NCBI GenBank assembly: GCA_031261865.1
Contig: JAISIV010000029.1
Coordinates: 1 to 12,653, forward strand
DNA from: Lactobacillaceae bacterium
GTDB lineage: Bacteria; Bacillota; Bacilli; Lactobacillales; Lactobacillaceae
Length of the DNA stretch: 12,653 nucleotides
Direction: 5' to 3'
Part shown: positions 7,608 to 12,653 of the stretch, piece by piece
Layout: each line of letters begins with the position of its first letter
Numbering within the stretch: the first letter of the stretch is position 1
The notes under the pieces: model-generated
The model's database searches: none
Seen by the model: only the letters and a program-made list of their open reading frames with translations
Told to the model about the DNA's origin: nothing
Program-made: the position numbers and the translations under genes

Positions 7608-7648
7608 CTTATAAAAATGACCTCATATCGTGAAATATGAAGGTCATT
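7608..7648 (-). terminator. Terminator-like hairpin in the malE-malF gap
   Basis: A 13-bp stem with a single bulged base has arms at 7616-7628 and 7635-7648 around a 6-nt loop. On the minus strand it is followed by TTTTTAT. It lies within the 72-bp gap between the malE stop and the malF start, so it is expected to act as a partial terminator or an mRNA 3'-end stabiliser, giving more malE than malFG. The arm ending GGTCATTTTT is the same as in the operon's final terminator at 592-624. Confidence 0.75.
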
Positions 7649-7667
7649 CATTAAAGATAATTTTTAA

Positions 7668-8894
7668 TTACTTTTTGTCAGCGTTTGAAGTAGCGATTTC
7701 TTTATCGAAAGCCTTCAACTTTGGCAACATTTGATCTTCAGTAATTGTGCCCTTCCAAGTGTCGTTGAAGATTGCATCCATTGGAGTCCAGAAGTTATTT
7801 ACTTCAGGAATCTTTGGCATTGGTGTTGAGATCTTAGACATCTTAGTAACTGCTGATGCCAATTCATCATTCTTAACTGCCTCAGACTTAGCAACTTTCT
7901 TCGATGAAGGAACATATCCAACTTTATTGAAGATTTGCTTTTGAACCTTATCTGAAGTTAGGTAAGTAGCAAGCTTTTGTGAAGCTGCGTTTTGCTTGGT
8001 TGCTGAATTAACAACGAACAACTTAACACCAAGGAATGCTTGAAGGTCTTTTTCACCAGAACCGAAGTTAACCTTTGGATAAACGGCTACAGCGTAGTTG
8101 TCTCCAAGAGCTTTCTTTGCATCTGCTTTTGACCAAGGACCAGACATCCAAGCATCGATGTTTCCAGTGCTCAAATCTTCCAAGGCTCCGGCGTTAGTTT
8201 GAATTACGCCAGGATTCTTTGTTTGAGCTTGAACCCACTTAAGAACTTGAACACCCTTTTCGTTTCCGAAGTTAGTGCCTTTGGCTTTTTCACCGTTCTT
8301 ACCGAATAGGACATCCCCATTTGTTAAGAATGCTGGGGCCCAAACATAGTTAGCACCTGCTTCAGCGAAGTTAACTCCAATCTTTCCTTTAGAAGTTAGA
8401 GTGTCCCAAGACTTAACATCGTCAGCAGTTAACTTGCTCTTGTTATAGTAAAGAACTTGGGTTTCAACACCGTATGCATATCCATACATCTTGCCTTTGT
8501 AAGTAGCACCCTTAACGGCACCGGCTACTTGGGTCTTCTTAGCGTTCTTTTCATAAGAAGGTGACACACGGTTAACGAGTTTTGCGCCAACCAACGTTCC
8601 AATTTGATCGTGAGCAACCATCATAACGTCAGCTGCTGTAGATGGATCTTTTTGAAGAGCTGGAGTCGTATCAACAGAACCCATTTTTTGGAACTTAACT
8701 TTGATAGTTGGGTTTTTCTTTTGGAATTCCTTAACTACCTTTTTATATTCAGTACTGTCAGCCCAAAGCTTTACAGTAACTGTCTTTCCTGCTGCACTAG
8801 CTGTTAGCGGAGCAGACACTCCAACAACTACTGCGCTTGTTCCCATTGCGACAGCTGAAACTGCTGCAACGATTTTTGAAATATTAGTCTTCAT
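7668..8894 (-). CDS. malE: Maltodextrin-binding protein MalE, without lipobox
   Basis: Extracellular solute-binding protein that delivers maltodextrins to MalFG. The 408 residues have the two-lobed family-1 binding-protein pattern: TVTVKLWADSTEYKKVVKEF at the mature N-terminus, DVMMVAHDQIG, YGYAYGVETQVLYYNK, DAWMSGPWSKAD, FLGVKLFVVN and the C-terminal MPKIPEVNNFW segment are all typical of MalE. Residues 1-34 form a Sec signal peptide: basic MKTNISK, a hydrophobic core of about 22 residues, and a signal peptidase I-like ASA/AG site at 32-36. Gram-positive MalE proteins normally have a lipobox cysteine; this protein has no cysteine at all. AGGAG stands 9 nt before the ATG, and no alternative upstream start gives a lipobox. 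It is the first gene of the leftward operon, with its own promoter at 8950-8978. Confidence 0.93.
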   Translation of the reverse strand: MKTNISKIVAAVSAVAMGTSAVVVGVSAPLTASAAGKTVTVKLWADSTEYKKVVKEFQKKNPTIKVKFQKMGSVDTTPALQKDPSTAADVMMVAHDQIGTLVGAKLVNRVSPSYEKNAKKTQVAGAVKGATYKGKMYGYAYGVETQVLYYNKSKLTADDVKSWDTLTSKGKIGVNFAEAGANYVWAPAFLTNGDVLFGKNGEKAKGTNFGNEKGVQVLKWVQAQTKNPGVIQTNAGALEDLSTGNIDAWMSGPWSKADAKKALGDNYAVAVYPKVNFGSGEKDLQAFLGVKLFVVNSATKQNAASQKLATYLTSDKVQKQIFNKVGYVPSSKKVAKSEAVKNDELASAVTKMSKISTPMPKIPEVNNFWTPMDAIFNDTWKGTITEDQMLPKLKAFDKEIATSNADKK

Positions 8895-8949
8895 AAATTA
8901 AAACTCCTGTTTTATGGCTTTGTAATTCTCAAAACCAAAGCCTGTAATC

Positions 8950-8978
8950 AGTATATATGTAAGCGTTTACATTTGCAA
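8950..8978 (-). promoter_or_regulatory. Promoter of the leftward malE operon
   Basis: On the minus strand the -35 is TTGCAA (8973-8978) and the -10 is TATACT (8950-8955), separated by exactly 17 bp. The predicted start near 8943 gives a leader of about 49 nt before malE. The spacer is occupied by the operator at 8957-8972, and an A-rich stretch lies upstream of the -35. Confidence 0.75.
8957..8972. promoter_or_regulatory. CcpA/MalR-type operator in the malE promoter
   Basis: ATGTAAGCGTTTACAT is a 16-bp palindrome except for its central bases. It fully matches the cre consensus (WTGNNARCGNWWWCAW) known for CcpA. LacI-family MalR sites have similar form, so the sequence alone cannot assign it to CcpA or to the local regulator. 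It fills the -35/-10 spacer, so a bound protein would exclude RNA polymerase. Confidence 0.85.
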
Positions 8979-8997
8979 GTTTTTTGTGAACTTTCAT

Positions 8998-9025
8998 AAA
9001 AAACCCTATAAAAAGGCGTTTTTTT
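8998..9025. other. A/T-flanked hairpin midway between the divergent promoters
   Basis: AAAAAACCCT (8998-9007) pairs with AGG, G and a T-run (9014-9025) around a 6-nt loop, with one bulged C. Because the outer stem is A-run against T-run, it resembles a weak bidirectional terminator. It holds only four G-C pairs. It may insulate the two operons, or simply reflect A/T-rich promoter-upstream DNA. Confidence 0.35.
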
Positions 9026-9071
9026 AGAGTTTTTGGCTCAAAATTCATACATTATTCACTCTTCTTTACGC

Positions 9072-9100
9072 TTGATTATGAAAGCGTTTACATTTATACT
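9072..9100 (+). promoter_or_regulatory. Promoter of the rightward operon
   Basis: The -35 is TTGATT (9072-9077) and the -10 is TATACT (9095-9100), spaced by 17 bp. The predicted start near 9107 leaves a leader of only about 14 nt, almost all of it the Shine-Dalgarno AAGGAGG (9109-9115), which sits 5 nt from the ATG at 9121. The -10 is identical to that of the malE promoter. Confidence 0.72.
9078..9093. promoter_or_regulatory. CcpA/MalR-type operator in the rightward promoter
   Basis: ATGAAAGCGTTTACAT matches the cre consensus completely and differs from the operator at 8957-8972 by one base. It lies wholly inside the 17-bp promoter spacer. Centre-to-centre distance to the other operator is about 121 bp, close to a whole number of helical turns (11.5), so repression through looping is conceivable but not shown. 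Confidence 0.85.
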
Positions 9101-9120
9101 AATTAAGCAAGGAGGCCAAA

Positions 9121-10230
9121 ATGCCTGAAATAACAATCGAACATTTGCAAAAAACATATCCTGGTCAAACAAAACCAGCGATTGCAGACTATAACTTAGA
9201 AATACATGACAAAGAATTTGTTGTTTTTATCGGTCCGTCTGGTTCTGGTAAATCAACGGTTCTTCGGATGATTGCCGGCTTAAATTCCATTTCTGGTGGA
9301 ACTCTTAAGTTCGATGGACAAGTCATGAATGACGTGCACCCTAAAGATCGGGATATTGCAATGGTCTTTCAAGACTACGCTTTGTATCCGCATTTGAATG
9401 TTTATGAAAACATCGCCTTTCCTTTAAGGATTGCCAAATTAAAAGAAGACGAAATCGATTCACGCGTAAGACAAACCGCCGAAACGATGGGACTTTCAGA
9501 ATTCTTAGATCGAAAGCCTTCAGATCTTTCAGGAGGACAACGTCAACGTGTTGCGATCGCTGGAGCAATTGTTCGAGGTTCGAAGATTCTTCTTATGGAC
9601 GAACCACTTTCAAACTTAGATGCAAAGTTGCGCGTCCAAGCTAGAACAGACATCGCTGAAATTGCTCGAAAAATTGGCTCGACCACCATTTATGTCACCC
9701 ACGATCAAACTGAAGCCATGACTTTGGCCGACAAGATCGTCTTAATTAACTATGGAGATATTCAACAAGTTGGAACTCCTGAAGAACTGTATGACACTCC
9801 AAATAACTTATTTGTAGCGACATTCATGGGTAGTCCCGAAATGAATATTTTTGAAGTTGATTTAAAGGGTGACACCATTGACAACGGCAAAGGTTTGAAA
9901 TTCAAATTACCTAAAGGTATTGCAAAGAGACTGGCTGAAAGTGGGCTTGATGGCGAAAAGATTATTTTCGGAATTCGTCCAGAAGACATTCACTCTGAAT
10001 CAGTTTCTCTAGAGGCCTACGCGGATTCAACTTTTGAAGCTAGCGTTGAATTATCAGAATTAGTCGGGGAATCCGCCTTCCTGCATGTAACGATTGGTGA
10101 TACCAACGACATTGTGGCTCGTGTAAGACAACGCGACATTAAACAAGTTGGAGACACTCTTAAATTAGCCTTCAATTTAAGTAAGGCTCACTTCTTCCGC
10201 GCAAACGGAGATAAGGAGCGTTTAGTTTAA
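9121..10230 (+). CDS. Sugar ABC transporter ATPase, MsmK/MalK type (second copy)
   Basis: Second ATP-binding subunit, 369 residues, alignable without gaps over the first 200 residues to the product of 631-1839. Motifs: Walker A GPSGSGKST (38-46), Q-loop MVFQDYALYPH (81-91), signature LSGGQ (136-140), Walker B ILLMDE (156-161), D-loop SNLDAKLR, H-loop His194, and GIRPED in the C-terminal regulatory domain (284-289). Odd point: the signature helix reads RVAIAGAIVR, with Gly148 where the first copy and nearly all ABC ATPases have Arg; the codon is GGA, one base from CGA. It is the first gene of the rightward operon, with strong Shine-Dalgarno AAGGAGG. It may pair with MalFG or with another importer, and whether it is fully active is open. 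MsmK or MalK would both be fair names. Confidence 0.94.
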   Translation: MPEITIEHLQKTYPGQTKPAIADYNLEIHDKEFVVFIGPSGSGKSTVLRMIAGLNSISGGTLKFDGQVMNDVHPKDRDIAMVFQDYALYPHLNVYENIAFPLRIAKLKEDEIDSRVRQTAETMGLSEFLDRKPSDLSGGQRQRVAIAGAIVRGSKILLMDEPLSNLDAKLRVQARTDIAEIARKIGSTTIYVTHDQTEAMTLADKIVLINYGDIQQVGTPEELYDTPNNLFVATFMGSPEMNIFEVDLKGDTIDNGKGLKFKLPKGIAKRLAESGLDGEKIIFGIRPEDIHSESVSLEAYADSTFEASVELSELVGESAFLHVTIGDTNDIVARVRQRDIKQVGDTLKLAFNLSKAHFFRANGDKERLV

Positions 10231-12017
10231 TGAATAAAGCAGCCATTTATCACCGCACTGAAAGTGAATATGCCTTCTTATATGGCGATCGCGACCATTT
10301 AAGGTTACGTTTACGTACAGCAAAAGATGACATTAAATCCGTTGAAGTTCGGCACGGCAGTTTCATCGAAGCTTATCACACGCACTGGTCCGAAAATCCT
10401 GGTCCTCAAATGACCAAGTATTTGTCGACCGATATTTATGATTACTGGACGATCGAAATCACTGAGTTGACCGACCATATGCCTAGTTATGCCTTCATCA
10501 TTGAAGGTGTAGATGGCGAAAAATTATTATACGGCGACCATGGTCTAGTGGAAATCAGTGAAGAAGTTTTAGCAGATACTCCGGCCAACTTTTTCCGTCT
10601 ACCTTATATGCACGATATTGACCGTGTGAAAATCCCGGAATGGGTTACACATACTGTTTGGTATCAAATTTTCCCGGAACGTTTTGGTAATGGTGACAAA
10701 TCCAATGACCCTAAAAATGTAAAACCTTGGAACTCCGATGATCATCCTGGTCGAGATGATTATTACGGTGGTGATTTACAAGGAATTATCGATCATTTAG
10801 ATCATTTGTCTGACCTTGGAATAAATGGAATTTATCTGACACCAATTTTTAAGTCCCCTACTAACCATAAGTATGCAACCACTGACTATCTAGAAATCGA
10901 CCCTGATTTCGGAGACAAAAATAAGTTCAAAGAATTAGTCGATGCCGCGCACTCCCGTGGAATTAAGATCATGATTGACGCCGTTTATAACCATAACGGT
11001 GGCGCATCTTTTCAATGGCAAGATGTTTTACGTAATGGTGAAAAATCAAAATTCAAAGACTGGTTCCACATTCAATCGTTCCCAGTTTACGCCCGAAAAG
11101 GAAAGTACGATTTTAAGTTAGACAAAAATTATGACACTTTTGCATTCGACAAAGATATGCCAAAGTGGAACACGGCTAATCCTGAAGTGATCGATTACTT
11201 ATTGCAAGTGTCGACATATTGGATTGAAGAATTCGACATTGATGCTTGGCGCCTAGATGTTGCTAATGAAGTTGATCATGCTTTTTGGCGCAAGTTCCGT
11301 GAAGCGGTTACTGCAAAGAAAAAAGATTTCTTCATCCTTGGTGAAATCTGGCATAACTCACAACCTTGGTTAAATGGGGATCAATTTGATTCTGTAATGA
11401 ATTATTCCTTAAGTAATGGAATCCTTAATTACTTCTTGAAGGGTGAAATGACTCGCGAAAAGTTCATTTCAGATTTCAACGATCAAGTAATGCTCTATCG
11501 CGACCAAACCAACCAAGCGGTCTTTAATCTTTTAGACTCACATGATACGGCTCGGATCAAAACCGTCGCCGATGGAAATGTCGACAAAGTTAAATCTGCT
11601 CTCAGTTTCTTATTCTTACATCCTGGGACGCCAGATATCTATTACGGAACTGAATTCGGTATGGAAGGTGAAAACGATCCGGATGATCGTAAGCCAATGG
11701 TCTGGGATACATCTAAGCAAGATTTAAATATGTACGAGTTCACAAAAAATTTGATTGCTTTGCGTAAAGATTTCGCACCTATCATTTCAAATGGAACTAT
11801 CCATTGGGGCGACGATAACCAAAACGGTGACCAATTAGAATTCATACGTAACTACAAAGACTCTACTTTAACCTCTGAATTCAACTTAGGTGAAAACAGT
11901 ATTAAAGTTGCCTCGAATGGGAGAAAAATTTTACTTGGAAACAAGTACCAAATCGAGGGCGAAAGTGTAGAAATCGAGCAAAACGGTTTCGTAATTTTTG
12001 ATGGTGCAAATGATTAA
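10230..12017 (+). CDS. Cyclomaltodextrinase / neopullulanase (GH13_20)
   Basis: Intracellular alpha-glucanase that hydrolyses cyclodextrins, maltodextrins and pullulan-type branches to maltose and small products; there is no signal peptide. The 595 residues comprise a CBM34-like N-terminal domain (about 1-120, typical of this subfamily), a GH13 barrel with calcium-binding loop RFGNGDKSNDPKN (151-163), and a C-terminal beta domain. The GH13 motifs are DAVYNH (250-255), domain-B motif MPKWN (310-314), RLDVANEVDH (341-350) with nucleophile Asp343, GEIWHN (371-376) with acid/base Glu372, and LLDSHDTARI (434-443) with Asp439. MPKLN is the common subfamily form, so Trp313 is a variant. The ATG overlaps the preceding stop by one base (TAATG); an AAGGAG lies 11-12 nt upstream inside the ATPase gene. 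Maltogenic amylase is an equally good name; substrate range cannot be read from sequence. Confidence 0.93.
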   Translation: MNKAAIYHRTESEYAFLYGDRDHLRLRLRTAKDDIKSVEVRHGSFIEAYHTHWSENPGPQMTKYLSTDIYDYWTIEITELTDHMPSYAFIIEGVDGEKLLYGDHGLVEISEEVLADTPANFFRLPYMHDIDRVKIPEWVTHTVWYQIFPERFGNGDKSNDPKNVKPWNSDDHPGRDDYYGGDLQGIIDHLDHLSDLGINGIYLTPIFKSPTNHKYATTDYLEIDPDFGDKNKFKELVDAAHSRGIKIMIDAVYNHNGGASFQWQDVLRNGEKSKFKDWFHIQSFPVYARKGKYDFKLDKNYDTFAFDKDMPKWNTANPEVIDYLLQVSTYWIEEFDIDAWRLDVANEVDHAFWRKFREAVTAKKKDFFILGEIWHNSQPWLNGDQFDSVMNYSLSNGILNYFLKGEMTREKFISDFNDQVMLYRDQTNQAVFNLLDSHDTARIKTVADGNVDKVKSALSFLFLHPGTPDIYYGTEFGMEGENDPDDRKPMVWDTSKQDLNMYEFTKNLIALRKDFAPIISNGTIHWGDDNQNGDQLEFIRNYKDSTLTSEFNLGENSIKVASNGRKILLGNKYQIEGESVEIEQNGFVIFDGAND

Positions 12018-12653
12018 TAATAAAAATAACTGGTGGAAAAAAGCTGTTGGGTATCAGATTTATCCCATCAGTTTTTTTGACTCTAATGGAGATGGTATCG
12101 GCGATATTCGCGGTATCATTCAAAAAATTGAATATATAAAAAATTTAGGTGTTGATTTGATTTGGCTAAACCCCGTCTATAAATCACCTAAGGTTGACAA
12201 CGGATACGATATTGCAGACTTTCAAGATGTTGACCCAACTTTCGGAACGCTCGATGACTTACGAGAGTTAATAGATTTGTTTCACGAAAATGGGATTCAT
12301 TTAATTATGGATTTGGTTGTCAATCATACAAGCGATCAACACCAATGGTTTGTTGAAGCTTTGAAGTCTAAAGATAATCCCTATCATGATTATTATCACT
12401 GGGTAGATGGTACAGCTGATTCCGTTCCTAACGACTGGAAAAACTGGAACGGCCAAAGTGAATGGACATTTGTCCCAGAACTTGGTCAATGGTATTTCCA
12501 TATCTTTAATAAAAAAATGCCTGATTTGAATTGGGAGAATCCCAAACTCCGAGAGGAAATTCTTGCCATGATTAAATGGTGGCTTGATTTTGGAATCGAT
12601 GGATTTAGATTAGATGCAATTTCTCATATCAAGAAAATGCCTTTCGATGTCCA
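12010..12653 (+). CDS. Alpha-glucosidase / oligo-1,6-glucosidase (GH13_31), 3' truncated
   Basis: Cytoplasmic exo-acting glucosidase that releases glucose from short malto- or isomalto-oligosaccharides. The first 214 codons are present and the frame is open to the window edge; the family is about 550 residues long. Seen in order: WWKKAVGYQIYPISFFDSNG with calcium loop DSNGDGIGD (24-32), GH13 region I DLVVNH (101-106), domain-B motif MPDLNWENP (170-178), and region II GFRLDAISHI (198-207) with nucleophile Asp202. The residue after the nucleophile is Ala203, where strict oligo-1,6-glucosidases usually have Val, so alpha-1,4 activity is possible. The likely ATG at 12010 overlaps the neopullulanase stop by 8 bp. 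An in-frame ATG at 12001 is also possible; neither has a clear Shine-Dalgarno, which suggests translational coupling. Confidence 0.92.
   Translation, partial: MINNKNNWWKKAVGYQIYPISFFDSNGDGIGDIRGIIQKIEYIKNLGVDLIWLNPVYKSPKVDNGYDIADFQDVDPTFGTLDDLRELIDLFHENGIHLIMDLVVNHTSDQHQWFVEALKSKDNPYHDYYHWVDGTADSVPNDWKNWNGQSEWTFVPELGQWYFHIFNKKMPDLNWENPKLREEILAMIKWWLDFGIDGFRLDAISHIKKMPFDV

Noticed and set aside
9078..9093. Inverted repeat ends of a mobile element (with 8957-8972)
   Set aside because: The two matching palindromes look like terminal repeats, but they sit exactly inside promoter spacers and fit the cre consensus. No transposase or target duplication is seen.

Overview
The window is a maltose/maltodextrin utilisation locus from a low-GC Gram-positive bacterium, most likely a member of Lactobacillaceae. 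This rests on a phosphorolytic maltose enzyme (MapA) closely resembling characterised lactobacillus maltose phosphorylases, canonical AGGAGG-type ribosome binding sites, cre-type operators and the gene content. The exact species cannot be named from sequence alone.

Layout. Two operons diverge from a 226-bp control region (8895-9120). Leftward (minus strand) run malE (binding protein, 7668-8894), malF (6216-7595), malG (5371-6216), a LacI-type regulator called malR here (4178-5167), maltose phosphorylase mapA (1891-4131) and an MsmK/MalK-type ATPase (631-1839). They end at a clear intrinsic terminator (592-624). Rightward (plus strand) run a second MsmK/MalK ATPase (9121-10230), a GH13_20 cyclomaltodextrinase/neopullulanase (10230-12017) and a GH13_31 alpha-glucosidase cut by the window edge (12010 onward). 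From 1 to 600 there is no intact gene. It holds a minus-strand terminator (134-171), what looks like a frameshifted relic ORF (about 261-591), and possibly the first two codons of a minus-strand gene leaving the window.

How it works together. MalE captures maltodextrins outside the cell, MalFG form the membrane channel, and one or both ATPases energise it. In the cytoplasm the neopullulanase and alpha-glucosidase break oligomers and branches, and MapA phosphorolyses maltose to glucose and beta-glucose-1-phosphate. The beta-phosphoglucomutase expected to use that product is not in the window. Each divergent promoter carries a near-palindromic 16-bp operator inside its 17-bp spacer, so CcpA and/or MalR binding should block RNA polymerase directly.

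Most notable structure: the 203-bp gap between malG and malR holds a periodic array of six inverted repeats, three two-hairpin modules at a 49-50 nt period. In each module the first hairpin keeps CCTTA/TAAGG arms, while the second keeps its position but changes sequence completely. Other oddities are a MalE with a Sec signal peptide but no lipobox cysteine, a terminator-like hairpin between malE and malF that resembles the operon's final terminator, and a signature-region Arg-to-Gly change in the second ATPase.
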